NCBI RefSeq assembly: GCF_900116375.1 | Contig: NZ_UETB01000015.1 | Location: forward strand, 28,327-92,326 | Length of the DNA stretch: 64,000 nucleotides | Direction: 5' to 3' | Source of the DNA: Georgenia satyanarayanai | Lineage (GTDB): Bacteria > Actinomycetota > Actinomycetes > Actinomycetales > Actinomycetaceae | Shown here: positions 27,676 through 37,755 of the stretch, in pieces | Position numbering within the stretch: position 1 is the stretch's first letter | How the letters are laid out: every line of letters starts with the position of its first letter | Made by a program: the position numbers and the translations under genes | The notes under the pieces: model-generated | What the model was told of the DNA's origin: nothing | The model's input: the letters and a program-made list of their open reading frames with translations, nothing else | The model's database searches: none

Positions 27676-29277
27676 TCAGCGGATCCGGACGGAGCGGTCG
27701 AACCAGGTGAGGACCTTCTCCGAGCCGAAGGGCCACAGCCGCTCCACGGCTCCGGCCGGCTGCGTGGCGAAGCTCGGCAGACCCGGCAGCGTGAGGCCCG
27801 CGGGCACGGTGCGCACGGGTGCGTCCTCCCCCAGGCCCGCCAGCCGGCGCGCGGCGGCGATGCCGGCGTGCAGGTCGCCCAGCTCGTCGACCAGGCCGAT
27901 GCCCGCGGCGTCCTGGCCGCTCCAGATCCGTCCCCGCCCGATCTCGTCGACGCGCTCCCGGCTGAGGCTGCGGCCGGTGGCGACGCGGTCGACGAAGCGC
28001 GCGTAGACCTCCTCCATCATCTTCTCCGCCCACGCCCGCTGCTCCGCGGTGAAGGGTCGGTGCGGGCTGGCGAAGAGCGCGGCCTCCCGGCCCACGGACT
28101 CCGGGTTGAGGCCGTGGCGCTCGTCGAGCTGGGCGAGCACGGGCTTGCCGACGACGACGCCGATGCTCCCGGTGATCGTGTACGGACCGGCGACGACGTG
28201 GTCGGCGTGAGTGAGGACGTAGTAGCCGCCGGACGCGGCGACCTCCCCCATGACGGCGACCACGGGCTTGGTGCAGCGCGCCACGGCGCGGCCGATGACG
28301 TCGGACGCGAGTGCGGAGCCGCCCGGGGAGTCGACCCACAGGACGACGGCCTTGACGTGCTCGTCGCGCTCGGCCCTGCGCAGCGCGGTGACGACGGTCT
28401 CCGAACCGGCGGTGGGGCCGGGGACGAGAGGCAGCGGCGGGGTGCTGCGCGACCTGCCCGAGACTATGGCGCCGACGACGGGCACGACCGCCACGCCGTC
28501 GGCCTTCCTCGCGGCCCTGCGCACGGAGAAGTCGGGCAGGAGCAGCTCGAGGGCGCGGGGCCAGTGCTGGTCGACGACGGTGACGATCTCGTCGTCGTAG
28601 GCGATGCGGGTGACGAGCCCGGCGGCGAGCAGCTCCTCCGCGCTCGTGAAGCCGGCACCGAGGACCGCGCCCGCCTCCGCGCCGTCGGCGACCTCGGCGA
28701 GCCACGTGCGCTCGGCGGAGTCGAGGTATGCGGTGAGCTGCTCCCGCTCGTACTCGTCCATGCGGTCCTCGGAGAAGGCCGTGAGCGCGGACTTGTACTC
28801 GCGGATGCGCAGGTTCTCGAAGCTGACGCCGTGCTTGGCGAGGAACGCCCCGAGGAAGACCTGCTCGGCCGCGAAGCCGGGCAGCGAGACCTCGGCCGAC
28901 TCCGGCACGACGACCTCGCTCGCCTGCGCGGTGACGAGGAGGCTGCGCATCGAGACCTGAGGGACGTAGCCGACGACGCGCTTGCGGGCGGCGAGCCGGC
29001 CCAGCGCCGCGCCCAGCGCCCGCGCCGTGCTCAGCCCGACCTGCAGCTCACCGACGCGGACGAGCACGCCCGCGAGCCAGTCGGCCTTGGCCAGCTTGTC
29101 CAGCCGCTCGGTGAGCGCCTCGAAGGTGTCGTCGCGCTGAAGCAGCGCGGCGGCCGTACCGGCGGGCGCGTGCGTGGGGTAGCTGCCGTGGAGGTCGAGG
29201 ACGACCCAGTCGGGGGCGGCGTCCGCGCCGCTCGTGCGGGTGACGGCGAGTCGGAGCTTCTCGGGGATCAAGGCCAT
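27676..29277 (-). CDS. sppA: Signal peptide peptidase SppA (S49 family)
   Basis: A 533-residue protein with tandem S49 domains. The catalytic Lys is in REYKSALTAFSEDRM of the first domain and the Ser in VMGEVAASGGYYVLTHADHVVA of the second, with GSIGVVVGKP following. Long two-domain SppA enzymes degrade cleaved signal peptides and other membrane peptides; no N-terminal anchor is evident here. The ATG at 29275-29277 lies 5 nt after TAGGGT, a leaderless pattern; longer in-frame starts lack support. Confidence 0.92.
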   Translation of the reverse strand: MALIPEKLRLAVTRTSGADAAPDWVVLDLHGSYPTHAPAGTAAALLQRDDTFEALTERLDKLAKADWLAGVLVRVGELQVGLSTARALGAALGRLAARKRVVGYVPQVSMRSLLVTAQASEVVVPESAEVSLPGFAAEQVFLGAFLAKHGVSFENLRIREYKSALTAFSEDRMDEYEREQLTAYLDSAERTWLAEVADGAEAGAVLGAGFTSAEELLAAGLVTRIAYDDEIVTVVDQHWPRALELLLPDFSVRRAARKADGVAVVPVVGAIVSGRSRSTPPLPLVPGPTAGSETVVTALRRAERDEHVKAVVLWVDSPGGSALASDVIGRAVARCTKPVVAVMGEVAASGGYYVLTHADHVVAGPYTITGSIGVVVGKPVLAQLDERHGLNPESVGREAALFASPHRPFTAEQRAWAEKMMEEVYARFVDRVATGRSLSRERVDEIGRGRIWSGQDAAGIGLVDELGDLHAGIAAARRLAGLGEDAPVRTVPAGLTLPGLPSFATQPAGAVERLWPFGSEKVLTWFDRSVRIR

Positions 29278-29418
29278 GAGGCACCCTAACCGGCGCCTGT
29301 GACACCGGTCACCGACGCGGGGCCGGCGTGCGGTCGGACGCCCCCGGACGCGCTCACCTCCCGCCCGGCGGGCGCCACGTGACGGACGGGCACCGGGTCG
29401 GCACCCGCCCGGCACGGG

Positions 29419-30243
29419 TCAGGTTGTGCTCGGGGCCATGCTCTGGAGCATCGCGCCCATCTTCTTCGTGATCATCTCGGTGGTGCGGCGCGGCATGAGC
29501 CGGGAGAGGAGGTCGACCATCCGCGCGTCGTTGCCGATCGTGGCCCGGTAGGAGCCCTTCTCGACGGCGGCGACGATCTGGCGGGCGGCCTCCTGCGCCG
29601 TCGTCATCCTCATGGCCGACCCGCCGGTCTCCGAGACGTCCCGCGCCTGGCCGATCCCGGAGTTGGCGCTGATGTTCGTCGCGATCGCGCCGGGGAAGAC
29701 CACCGTGACGGCCACGGGCGTGTCCAGCAGCTCGGCGTAGAGCCCCTCGGTGAAGAGCTTGACCGCGGCCTTGCTGGCGCCGTAGGCGGACTGGCCGGGC
29801 ACCGGGGACAGGCCGCCCATGCTGCCGACGTTGACGATGCTCGCGGCCGGCCGCTCGAGCAGGTGGGGCAGGAAGGCCTTGCACATGTGGACCACGCCCC
29901 AGTAGTTCACCGCCATGACCTTCTCGACCTCCTCGTAGGACAGGTCGTTGACGGGCACGAAGCGCTGGATGATGCCGGCGACGTTGAGGACGCCGTCCAC
30001 CTGCCCGTGGGCGGCGACGACGGCCTCGGGCAGCGCCTCGACGGCGTCGCGGTCGGCGAGGTCGACGACGTGGGTGGAGAAGAGGCCGGCGTTGCCTGCG
30101 AGCGCCGCGGTCTCGGCGAGGGCGGCCTCGCTGACGTCGACGGCCGCGACTCCCGCGCCGCGGGCCAGCAGGTCGAGGACGACGGCGCGACCGATGCCGT
30201 TCCCGCCCCCGGTGACGACGAACACGTTGCCGGCGATCTCCAT
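29419..30243 (-). CDS. Short-chain dehydrogenase/reductase
   Basis: A 274-residue classical SDR. NAD(P) motif TGGGNGIGRA is at 11-20, NVAG near 88, and the catalytic pair is in YGASKAAVK (about 156-160) with Ser in NVGSMGG. The C-terminal extension resembles SDRs acting on lipid or steroid-like alcohols, but the substrate is unknown. The ATG at 30241-30243 has GGGAG upstream. Divergent from the DoxX-like gene. Confidence 0.88.
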   Translation of the reverse strand: MEIAGNVFVVTGGGNGIGRAVVLDLLARGAGVAAVDVSEAALAETAALAGNAGLFSTHVVDLADRDAVEALPEAVVAAHGQVDGVLNVAGIIQRFVPVNDLSYEEVEKVMAVNYWGVVHMCKAFLPHLLERPAASIVNVGSMGGLSPVPGQSAYGASKAAVKLFTEGLYAELLDTPVAVTVVFPGAIATNISANSGIGQARDVSETGGSAMRMTTAQEAARQIVAAVEKGSYRATIGNDARMVDLLSRLMPRRTTEMITKKMGAMLQSMAPSTT

Positions 30244-30409
30244 GTGACTGCTCCCTCTGTCGCGGCCCGCTCGGGGCCCCCCGCTGCCGGTGTCTTCCGG
30301 CTGGATCCATGGTGCCTGGGCGTTTTGCCCGGAGAGCGGGCCCATGGTCCCGGGCCGGCGGCAGGAATTCGCGGGACGGGAGCGGCTCGGATGAGGCAGG
30401 GTCGGGTGG

Positions 30410-30757
30410 GTGGAGATCGCACGGACCGTCCTCGCCGCCCTCACCTGCCTCCTGCTGCTCGTCGCCGCGCTGAACAAGGTGACCGGGCAGCAGTCGATGC
30501 ACGACATGGCCTCGCACCTCGGTATCGCGTGGCCCCGCTACCGCGCCATCGGCGTCCTCGAGCTCGCTGCGGTGGCGGGGATCGTCATCGGGCTGTGGTG
30601 GACGGCGCTCGGGGTCGCGGCGGGGGCCGGCGTGGTGCTGCTCATGGTGGGTGCCGTCGTCGTCCACGCCCGCGTGAAGGATCCTCTCGGCGCGATGGTC
30701 CCCGCCCTCGCGCTGCTCGTCCTCGCCGCCGGCTACACGGTCACGAGCCTGCTGTGA
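30410..30757 (+). CDS. DoxX-like four-helix membrane protein
   Basis: A 115-residue protein with four membrane helices (TVLAALTCLLLLVAALNKV, IGVLELAAVAGIVIGLWW, LGVAAGAGVVLLMVGAVVV, MVPALALLVLAAGYTVTSLL). NKVTGQQSM and R....GVLEL fit the DoxX family. The function is unknown. The GTG start is close to the divergent SDR promoter. It converges on the glyoxalase-fold gene with 3 nt between stops. Confidence 0.8.
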   Translation: MEIARTVLAALTCLLLLVAALNKVTGQQSMHDMASHLGIAWPRYRAIGVLELAAVAGIVIGLWWTALGVAAGAGVVLLMVGAVVVHARVKDPLGAMVPALALLVLAAGYTVTSLL

Positions 30758-30760
30758 GCG

Positions 30761-31138
30761 TCAGGCGCTCTGCCACAGGCCGACGACGTTGCCCTCGGAG
30801 TCCTTGAAGTACGCGGCGAAGCCCATGTCGCCCACGGGCGTGCGGCCCTCGAGGACCTCACCGCCGTGGGACTCCACCCGCGAGAGGTCGGCGTCGATGT
30901 CCGTGCTGTCCAGGACGATGACGGTGGCGGTGTTCGACCCGGCCCGGGCGGTCATCCCGCCGCCGATGTAGCCCGGCTCGGAGGCCATGCCGTCCTGCCC
31001 CGTGGGGCCGGTCTGCACGCCGACGTAGTCGAGCTCGGGCATCTCCTCCACCTGCCAGTGGAAGACGTCGCTGTAGAAGCGCTTGGCGCGGTCCTTGTTC
31101 TCGAAGGGGATCTCGAAGTGGACCACTCGACCAGTCAT
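30761..31138 (-). CDS. VOC (glyoxalase/bleomycin resistance) family protein
   Basis: A 125-residue single VOC-fold protein: VVHFEIPFENKDRAKRFYSD, VFHWQVEEMPELDYVGVQTG, GYIGGGMTAR and GDMGFAAYFKDSEGNVVGLWQ. The Glu before GNVVGL is a usual metal ligand. No substrate can be assigned. ATG at 31136-31138. Confidence 0.88.
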   Translation of the reverse strand: MTGRVVHFEIPFENKDRAKRFYSDVFHWQVEEMPELDYVGVQTGPTGQDGMASEPGYIGGGMTARAGSNTATVIVLDSTDIDADLSRVESHGGEVLEGRTPVGDMGFAAYFKDSEGNVVGLWQSA

Positions 31139-31267
31139 GACAACCTCCGCGTCCGGGGGCCGGCACCGGCGCCGGCGCTGACCCCACGATCGTAGGACCG
31201 CGCGGACGCGTTGCACAGACCCCGCGAACCGCCGTCGTGGACGGCCACGGACGAGCACACTGCTCCC

Positions 31268-33034
31268 ATGGCAGAGCTGGTGCTGGGCCCGATGGTCCGC
31301 CGCGTCGAGGGCTCGACCGCCGCGGTGTGGGTGGAGACCTCCCGGGCGGCGACCGTGTCCGTCCGTCTCGACGACGGCGCCACCTCCTCGGCCCCCACCT
31401 TCGCCGTCCACGGGCACCACTACGCGCTCGTCGAGGTGACCGGCCTGCCCCACGGTGGCCGGGTGCCGTACGAGGTGCTCCTCGACGACGACGTGTGCTG
31501 GCCGGCCCCGGACACCCCCTTCCCCGCGAGCACCCTCGCGGCACGGCAGGCGGACGCGCCGGTGCGGCTCGCCTTCGGCTCGTGCCGCACGAGTGTCCCG
31601 CACGACGACGTCCACCACCTGACCCACGGCGTGGACGCCCTGCGCACCTACGCGCTGGCGCTGGCCGACGGCGAGGCGGGGCCGCTCGGGCAGGCACCCG
31701 ACCTCCTCCTGCTCCTCGGCGACCAGGTCTACGCCGACGCGACCTCGGCCGAGATGCGCGAGTTCATCGAGGCACGCCGGGACATCACCGAGGAGCCGGG
31801 CGACGAGCTGGCGGACTTCGCGGAGTACGCCCACCTCTACGGCCTCGCCTGGGGCGAGCCGGCGCTGCGCTGGCTGCTGTCCTGGCTGCCGACCCTGATG
31901 ATCTTCGACGACCACGACGTGCGCGACGACTGGAACACCTCCCTCACCTGGCGCCGGCAGATGGAGGCGACGAGCTGGTGGCACGAGCGCATCGTCGCCG
32001 GACTCGGCTCGTACTGGGTCTACCAGCACCTGGGGAACCTGTCCCCGGCAGAGCGGGCAGCCGACCCGCTGTGGGCAGAGCTGCAGCGCCGCCGGGAGGC
32101 AGAGCCCGGCACTGAGGTCGACCTCACCGACGCCGTCGACGCCTTCGCCGAGCGCGCCGACCGGGAGCCGGAGAGCTACCGGTGGAGCTACACGCACCCG
32201 CTGGGGGCCTCGCGGCTCGTCGTCGTCGACTCGCGGGCGGCGCGGGAGCTGGAGCCGGCGCGGCGCTCCATGCTCGACGACGCCGAGACGGCCTGGCTGG
32301 ACGAGCAGCTGACCGGCGACATCGCGCACCTCCTCGTGGCGACGTCGCTGCCCTTCCTCCTGCCGATGGGCCTGCACCGGGTGGAGGCGCTGGACGAGGC
32401 GGTCGCGGAGGGGAGGCTGGGCCGCCGCCTGGCCACGGCCGGGGAGTGGCTGCGCCAGGAGCTCGACCTCGAGCACTGGGGCGCCTTCAGCCGGTCCTTC
32501 GCGCAGGTGGCGCGGATGGTCACCGAGGTCGCCGACGGGCGGCGCGGCGCACCGCCCGCGTCGGTGCTCTTCCTCTCCGGTGACGTCCACTTCTCCTACG
32601 TCACCGAGGTCGACCGCGAGTCCGGCTCGCGGATGCTCCAGCTCGTGTGCTCCCCCATCCGCAACCCGCTCCCGCGGGCGCTGCGGGCCTTCGCGGCGCT
32701 CGGGTCCCACGGGGCCCGTCCGCTGGGGGCGCTGCTCTCGCGGCTGGCCAGGCTGCCCGAGCCGCCCTGGCGGTGGCACGGGATCGCCGGGCCGTGGTTC
32801 GACAACAACCTCGCGGTCCTGGAGATCGACGGCGAGCGGCTGCGCACGGCCTGGCTCGGCGGGCGGGTGGCCGGATCTCCGGAGGGACGGCCGGACCTCG
32901 CCGTCGTCGCCGACCTCGAGCTCGACGTCCCGCCGGCCGGGGGTGCCCATCGCCGGCCGCTCGCCCGGGTGCACCCCGACGGGCGGCGGGGGCTGCTCGC
33001 CCGGCTGCGCCGGCGCACCGGCCGGCGCCGCTGA
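31268..33034 (+). CDS. PhoD-like alkaline phosphatase/metallophosphoesterase
   Basis: A 588-residue protein. An N-terminal Ig-like domain (LGPMVRRVEGSTAAVWVETS) precedes a calcineurin-like PhoD catalytic domain with metal-binding FGSCRTS, LLLGDQVYAD, MIFDDHDVRDDWN and LFLSGDVHFSYVTE. There is no signal peptide, unlike secreted PhoD, so it is probably cytoplasmic. The substrate is unknown. The tail is Arg-rich. The ATG at 31268 gives the conserved start MAELVLGP. Confidence 0.88.
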   Translation: MAELVLGPMVRRVEGSTAAVWVETSRAATVSVRLDDGATSSAPTFAVHGHHYALVEVTGLPHGGRVPYEVLLDDDVCWPAPDTPFPASTLAARQADAPVRLAFGSCRTSVPHDDVHHLTHGVDALRTYALALADGEAGPLGQAPDLLLLLGDQVYADATSAEMREFIEARRDITEEPGDELADFAEYAHLYGLAWGEPALRWLLSWLPTLMIFDDHDVRDDWNTSLTWRRQMEATSWWHERIVAGLGSYWVYQHLGNLSPAERAADPLWAELQRRREAEPGTEVDLTDAVDAFAERADREPESYRWSYTHPLGASRLVVVDSRAARELEPARRSMLDDAETAWLDEQLTGDIAHLLVATSLPFLLPMGLHRVEALDEAVAEGRLGRRLATAGEWLRQELDLEHWGAFSRSFAQVARMVTEVADGRRGAPPASVLFLSGDVHFSYVTEVDRESGSRMLQLVCSPIRNPLPRALRAFAALGSHGARPLGALLSRLARLPEPPWRWHGIAGPWFDNNLAVLEIDGERLRTAWLGGRVAGSPEGRPDLAVVADLELDVPPAGGAHRRPLARVHPDGRRGLLARLRRRTGRRR

Positions 33035-33037
33035 GCG

Positions 33038-34294
33038 CTAGGGGCGTGGCCGCGGCACCAGCCGCTGGAGCTGGGTGACGTGCTGCGGGCCGAGCTCCTC
33101 GAGGGTGGTGACCTGGAGGAGCTTCATCGTGCGCACCACCTGCTCGGACAGGATCGCGATGGCGCGAGCGACCCCCTCCTGACCGCCCGCCATGAGGCCG
33201 TAGAGGTAGGCGCGGCCCACGAGGGTGAAGCGGGCACCCAGGGCGACCGAGGCGACGATGTCCGCACCGTTCATGATCCCGGTGTCCAGGGCGACCTCGG
33301 TGTGCGCGCCGACCTCGCGGACGACGTCGGGCAGGAGGTGGAAGGGGACGGGCGCGCGGTCCAGCTGCCGCCCGCCGTGGTTGGACAGGACCATCCCGTC
33401 GACTCCGAGGTCGACGAGCCGGCGGGCGTCCGCGACGGTCTGGACACCCTTGACGACGAGGCGCCCCGGCCACAGCTCACGGATCGTCGCGAGGTCCGCG
33501 TCGGTGACCGAGGGGTCCATGGCCGAGTCGAGGAGCTGCCCGACGGTGCCGCCGGTCGAGGACAGGGAGGCGAACTCGAGGCGGGGGGCGGTGAGGAAGT
33601 CGTACCACCACCACGGGCGCGGCACGGCATTGGCGATCGTCCGCAGCGACAGCTGCGGGGGGATGGAGAAACCGTTGCGGGTGTCCCGCAGCCGGGCACC
33701 GGCCACGGGGGTGTCGACGGTGAACATCAGCGTGTCGAACCCGGCGCGGGCAGCGCGCTCGACGAGCCCGAAGGAGATGTCGCGCTGCTTCATCACGTAG
33801 AGCTGGAACCAGTTGCGTCCGTCCGGGTTGGCCGCCTTGACGTCCTCGATGGAGGCCGTGCCGAGGGTGGACAGCGTGAAGGGGATTCCTGCCGCGCCGG
33901 CGGCGGCCGCGCCCGCGTGCTCGCCGTGGGTGTGCATGAGCCGGGTGAAGCCGGTGGGCGCGATCCCGAAGGGCTGGGCGGACGGTCCACCGAAGACGGT
34001 GGTGGAGGTGTCCACGCGCGAGACGTCGCGCAGGATCGAGGGGTGCAGCTCGATGTCGCGGAACGCCTGCCGGGCCCGCCGCAGCGAGAGCTCTCCCTCC
34101 GCGGCGCCGTCGGTGTAGTCGAAGGCGGCCGCGGGAGTGCGGCGCTTGGCGATCGCGCGGAGGTCCTCGATGGTCAGCGCGGCGTCGAGCCGGCGCCGTC
34201 GGGCGTTGAGCGTCGGCCGCTTGACGCGCAGCAGCTCGGCGAGCTCGCTCGGACGTGGCAGCTGACGGCCGGGGAACGGGTCACGCGGCGGCAT
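33038..34294 (-). CDS. FMN-dependent alpha-hydroxy-acid dehydrogenase (L-lactate dehydrogenase type)
   Basis: A 418-residue TIM-barrel flavoenzyme. [53 protein letters not shown] and the catalytic His in [14 protein letters not shown] (about 300) are diagnostic of the glycolate/L-lactate oxidase family. The ATG at 34292-34294 has GGAGGG upstream. Divergent from a D-2-hydroxyacid dehydrogenase, so the pair may handle related hydroxy acids. Confidence 0.92.
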   Translation of the reverse strand: MPPRDPFPGRQLPRPSELAELLRVKRPTLNARRRRLDAALTIEDLRAIAKRRTPAAAFDYTDGAAEGELSLRRARQAFRDIELHPSILRDVSRVDTSTTVFGGPSAQPFGIAPTGFTRLMHTHGEHAGAAAAGAAGIPFTLSTLGTASIEDVKAANPDGRNWFQLYVMKQRDISFGLVERAARAGFDTLMFTVDTPVAGARLRDTRNGFSIPPQLSLRTIANAVPRPWWWYDFLTAPRLEFASLSSTGGTVGQLLDSAMDPSVTDADLATIRELWPGRLVVKGVQTVADARRLVDLGVDGMVLSNHGGRQLDRAPVPFHLLPDVVREVGAHTEVALDTGIMNGADIVASVALGARFTLVGRAYLYGLMAGGQEGVARAIAILSEQVVRTMKLLQVTTLEELGPQHVTQLQRLVPRPRP

Positions 34295-34369
34295 CGGCCC
34301 TCCTTCAGGACTGCATCGGTTCCGAACTGTACTGGGACCTGGCCGACAGTCGTCGGTACGGTCGACGCC

Positions 34370-35308
34370 ATGCCCCAGCACACCTTTCGCCGCATGCTCC
34401 TCGCCGGCCGCGACGCGGCCCGCCTCGCCACGGACCTCGCCACCGTCCTGCCGGTCCTCGAGACGCGGACGGTCGCGCACGGCCCGCTGTCGGCCGAGGA
34501 CGCCGCGTGGGCCGACTCCTACACCGGCTTCACCGTCCCGCCCGACCTTGCCGACTCGGGCGTCCGCTGGTTCCACCTGCCGATGGCGGGCGTGGACCGC
34601 GTCGTCGAGGATCTCGCCGGCCGCGACGTCGTCCTCACCCGGACCGTCGGGGGGATGCCCGCCGCGATCGGGAGCTACGTCCTCGCCCACCTCCTCGCCG
34701 ACGCGTGGCGCCTGCGCGAGTACGCCGCGCAGCAGCTCGAGGCGCGGTGGGAGCCGCTGCCGTCGCCTCGGGTCGCCGGACGGACCGTCGTCGTCCTCGG
34801 CACGGGCGAGATCGGCGCGGGCGTCGCGGGGGCGCTGCGCGGTGCCGGGTACCGCGTCGTCGGCGTCAACACCCGCGGGACCCCTGCGGCGGCCTTCGAC
34901 GACGTCGTCGCCCTTTCCGACATCGGGTCCACGCTCGCCTCCTGCACGGCCCTCGTCAACGCGCTCCCGCTGACCGACGACACCCGCGGGCTCCTCGACG
35001 CGTCGCTGCTGGAGAGGCTCGACGGCGCCGTCGTCGTCAACGTCGGCCGCGGCGCGAGCCTCGTCCCGGACGACCTGCGCTGCGCCCTCGACTCCGGCCG
35101 CGTCCGCCGCGCGGTCCTCGACGTCCACGAGACCGAGCCGCTGCCCGCCGAGGACTGGCGCTGGACCCACCCGCGCGTCACCGTCACCCCGCACGTCTCC
35201 GGGCCGACCGAGCCCGAGGACGTCGTCGAGGCGGTCGTCGCGGCACACGCCGCCCTGGCCGCCGGACGCACGCCCCCGCACGTCGTCGACCTCGGGCGCG
35301 GCTACTGA
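34370..35308 (+). CDS. D-isomer-specific 2-hydroxyacid dehydrogenase
   Basis: A 312-residue NAD-dependent dehydrogenase. Rossmann motif [17 protein letters not shown] is near 137-153, the substrate Arg in [12 protein letters not shown], Glu in [10 protein letters not shown] and His in [11 protein letters not shown]. The ATG is 7 nt after TACGGT (34357-34362), a leaderless pattern. Exact substrate unknown. Confidence 0.9.
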   Translation: MPQHTFRRMLLAGRDAARLATDLATVLPVLETRTVAHGPLSAEDAAWADSYTGFTVPPDLADSGVRWFHLPMAGVDRVVEDLAGRDVVLTRTVGGMPAAIGSYVLAHLLADAWRLREYAAQQLEARWEPLPSPRVAGRTVVVLGTGEIGAGVAGALRGAGYRVVGVNTRGTPAAAFDDVVALSDIGSTLASCTALVNALPLTDDTRGLLDASLLERLDGAVVVNVGRGASLVPDDLRCALDSGRVRRAVLDVHETEPLPAEDWRWTHPRVTVTPHVSGPTEPEDVVEAVVAAHAALAAGRTPPHVVDLGRGY

Positions 35309-35325
35309 CGGGCGCGCCGCCCGCC

Positions 35326-36588
35326 TCACAGCTCCTTCTCGGCCAGCTCCCGGAACTCCTCGGGGACACCGGCGCCGCGGCCCATCGCCGCGGGCAGGTA
35401 GCCGACGGCGGAGCGGCCGAAGCGCTCGCGGGCCGCGTCCATCGACCGGTCCAGCGCCCACCGCGCCGCGCCGGTCTCCGAGCCCGGGCGCCACGGGTCC
35501 GGGGGCGGGAGCGGCAGCTCGAGCTGGATGGCGGCCTGCGCGGTCAGCTTCGACACCGAGATGCCGAGCAGCGTGATCTCGGGCCGCTCACCGCCCTCGT
35601 CGTCGATCGCCTGCCAGGCGAGGCGCTCGGCGACCTCGGTGAGGGTGAGCGTCGCGGAGACCGGGCCCGGCAGCGTGAGGGCACGGGTGACCGAGCGCAT
35701 CGCCAGGAAGCGCACGCGGACCGTGACGGTGCGCCCGGCCCTGTCCTTGGCGCGCAGCCGGCTCGCCACCCGTTCGGCGAGGTGGCCGAGCACCTCGCGG
35801 ACGAGCTCGGGCGTGGCCGGGCGGCGGCCCACGGCGGACTGTGCGCCGACGGAGCGGGCGCGGGTGGACGTGCTCACCCGGCGGGGGTCCTCGTTGTGCG
35901 CCAGGCTGTGCAGCGTCCCGCCCGTCGCGCGCCCCAGGTAACGCTCCATCGCCGAGCGCTCGGTCCGCGCGAGGTCGCCGATGGTGTGGATCCCGCGGTC
36001 GGCCAGACGCTGCTGCGTCACCGGCCCCACGCCCCAGATGAGACCGACCGGGAGCGGGTCGAGGAAGTCGCGCTCGTCGTCGGGCTCGACGACGACGAGC
36101 CCGTCCGGCTTGGCGACCTGCGAGGCGATCTTGGCCAGGTGCTTGGTGCGGGCCGCGCCCACCGAGATCGGCAGGCCGACCTCGCGACGCACCCGCTCAC
36201 GGAGCAGCGCGGCGATGGCGGCGGGCGGGCCGAAGAGGTGCGTCGAGCCGGCGACGTCGAGGAAGGCCTCGTCGATGGAGATGCGCTGCACGAGGGGCGT
36301 GACGTCGCCGAGGATCGCCATGACGTCGTCGGCGATGGCCTGGTAGCGGTGGAAGGAGCCGCGCACGAAGGTGAGGCCCGGGCACAGCTGCGCCGCCTTC
36401 CACCCCGCCATCCCGCCCTGGACGCCGTGCTCCTTCGCCTCGTAGGACGCGGCGAGGACCACTCCCCCGCGGTCGCTGCCGCCCACGGCGATGGGCCGCC
36501 CCCGCAGCGCGGGCTGGAGCAGCTGCTCGACCGAGGCGTAGAACGCGTCGAGGTCGGCATGGAGGATGGTCGGTCCGGTGGTGGACAC
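35326..36588 (-). CDS. dinB: DNA polymerase IV (DinB, Y family)
   Basis: A 420-residue Y-family translesion polymerase: [12 protein letters not shown] with the first catalytic Asp, [15 protein letters not shown], and [12 protein letters not shown] with the second catalytic pair; helix-hairpin-helix segment [21 protein letters not shown] and little-finger domain follow. The GTG at 36586-36588 is 6 nt after TATGCT, a leaderless start. A LexA box overlaps this promoter, so it is SOS-induced. Confidence 0.93.
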   Translation of the reverse strand: MSTTGPTILHADLDAFYASVEQLLQPALRGRPIAVGGSDRGGVVLAASYEAKEHGVQGGMAGWKAAQLCPGLTFVRGSFHRYQAIADDVMAILGDVTPLVQRISIDEAFLDVAGSTHLFGPPAAIAALLRERVRREVGLPISVGAARTKHLAKIASQVAKPDGLVVVEPDDERDFLDPLPVGLIWGVGPVTQQRLADRGIHTIGDLARTERSAMERYLGRATGGTLHSLAHNEDPRRVSTSTRARSVGAQSAVGRRPATPELVREVLGHLAERVASRLRAKDRAGRTVTVRVRFLAMRSVTRALTLPGPVSATLTLTEVAERLAWQAIDDEGGERPEITLLGISVSKLTAQAAIQLELPLPPPDPWRPGSETGAARWALDRSMDAARERFGRSAVGYLPAAMGRGAGVPEEFRELAEKEL

Positions 36589-36601
36589 GGGCCCAGCATA
36601 C

Positions 36602-36617
36602 TCGAACGCGCGTTCGA
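36602..36617. promoter_or_regulatory. LexA (SOS) box of dinB
   Basis: TCGAACGCGCGTTCGA is a perfect 16-bp palindrome that matches the actinobacterial and Bacillus SOS consensus (CGAAC-N4-GTTCG). It sits 1 bp upstream of the TATGCT -10 box (36595-36600) of dinB. Confidence 0.9.
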
Positions 36618-36626
36618 CCGCCGGCG

Positions 36627-37286
36627 TCACGCCGCCGGCTCGTGCCCCTCGTCCATGTCCTCCAGGACCTCGAACGGCGACTCGACGTCTCCACGCCAGG
36701 CCTCGAGGCCTTCGCGGACGGCGAGGTAGGCGACGACGAGGGCCGCGACGGAGTCCGCCCACGCCCAGCCGAAGAGGGTGTTGAGGAGGAGGCCGATGAG
36801 CACCGCCCCGGAGAGGTAGCTGCACAGCACGAGCTGTCTGGCGTCCGCCATCACGCTTGCGGACTGCAGCTCGCGGCCCGTGCGGTGCTCGAACCAGGCG
36901 AGGGCCGGCATGAGGATCAGGCTCAGCGTCGCGATCCCGATCCCCAGCGGGCTGGAGTCGACGCTCCGCGCCCCGGTCAGGGAGAGCACGGAGTCGACGA
37001 CGACGTAGGCCGCCAGGGCGAAGAAGGCGATTGCGATGACGCGGACCGTGGCAGCCTCCCACCGCTCGGGGTCCTTGCGGGTGAACTGCCAGGCGATCGC
37101 CAGCGCCGAGAGAACCTCGATGACCGAGTCCAGGCCGAACCCGATGAGTGCGGCGGAGGAGGCCAGCGCGCCGGCCCAGATCGCGACGATCGCCTCCAGC
37201 ACGTTGTAGCCGATGGTGAAGCCGACGACGAACCGCACGCGACGGTGGAGGGTCGCACGACGGTCGGCGGCGACTCCCACGCTCAT
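36627..37286 (-). CDS. CDF-type cation efflux protein
   Basis: A 219-residue membrane protein with six likely helices: VRFVVGFTIGYNVLEAIVAI, ALASSAALIGFGLDSVIEVL, VIAIAFFALAAYVVVDSVLS, GIGIATLSLILMPALAWFE, LSGAVLIGLLLNTL and WADSVAALVVAYLAV. Asp residues in GFGLDS and WADSVAAL are in metal-binding positions of cation diffusion facilitators. The usual C-terminal cytoplasmic domain is missing. It overlaps cmtR by 4 nt and is presumably induced by the same metal. Confidence 0.88.
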   Translation of the reverse strand: MSVGVAADRRATLHRRVRFVVGFTIGYNVLEAIVAIWAGALASSAALIGFGLDSVIEVLSALAIAWQFTRKDPERWEAATVRVIAIAFFALAAYVVVDSVLSLTGARSVDSSPLGIGIATLSLILMPALAWFEHRTGRELQSASVMADARQLVLCSYLSGAVLIGLLLNTLFGWAWADSVAALVVAYLAVREGLEAWRGDVESPFEVLEDMDEGHEPAA

Positions 37287-37639
37287 GACGCACTCTCCGC
37301 GCAGCAGCCGGGAACCGGGCAGGCGGGATCGAGGCACGGCGCGTCCTCGTCGACCGCCAGGGTGATGTCGACGAGCGCCGTGAGGGCCCGAGTCAGGTGC
37401 GGGTCGGCGATCTCGTAGCGCGTGTGCCTCCCCTCCGGCTCGGCGACGACGATGCCGCAGTCACGCAGGCAGGTGAGGTGGTTGGACACGTTGGACCGGG
37501 TCAGCTCCAGGTCGCGCGCCAGCACGGCCGGGTAGCCGGGCCCCTCGAGGAGCGTGAGGAGGATCCGGGACCGGGTCGGGTCGGCCATGGCTCGACCCAG
37601 GCGATTCATCACGGCGAGGCGATCGGCACTGGTCAGCAT
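37283..37639 (-). CDS. cmtR: CmtR-type Cd/Pb-sensing ArsR-family repressor
   Basis: A 118-residue repressor whose start (MLTSADRLAVMNRLGRAMAD) and metal site closely match Mycobacterium tuberculosis CmtR. Cys57 and Cys61 (LTCLRDC) and Cys102 (DAPC) occupy exactly the residue numbers of that protein's Cd(II)/Pb(II) ligands. A further cysteine-rich tail (DPACPVPGCC) follows. The ATG is 6 nt after TATGAT, a leaderless start, with a palindromic operator overlapping the promoter. Confidence 0.92.
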   Translation of the reverse strand: MLTSADRLAVMNRLGRAMADPTRSRILLTLLEGPGYPAVLARDLELTRSNVSNHLTCLRDCGIVVAEPEGRHTRYEIADPHLTRALTALVDITLAVDEDAPCLDPACPVPGCCAESAS

Positions 37640-37649
37640 GCACTGATCA

Positions 37650-37665
37650 TACAGTGGTCACTGTA
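37650..37665. promoter_or_regulatory. CmtR operator palindrome
   Basis: TACAGTG-GT-CACTGTA, a perfect 7-bp inverted repeat, overlaps the TATGAT -10 box (37646-37651, minus strand). Binding would block RNA polymerase at this leaderless promoter, giving autoregulation of the cmtR-CDF pair. Confidence 0.85.
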
Positions 37666-37755
37666 CGGTTGACGACGGTGCAGTCGGGCGGCTCAGACCC
37701 GACGATCGCGGGCGGGCCTGTCGTCGCCGTCCTCGACGCCGCCCGCGGGTCTGCG

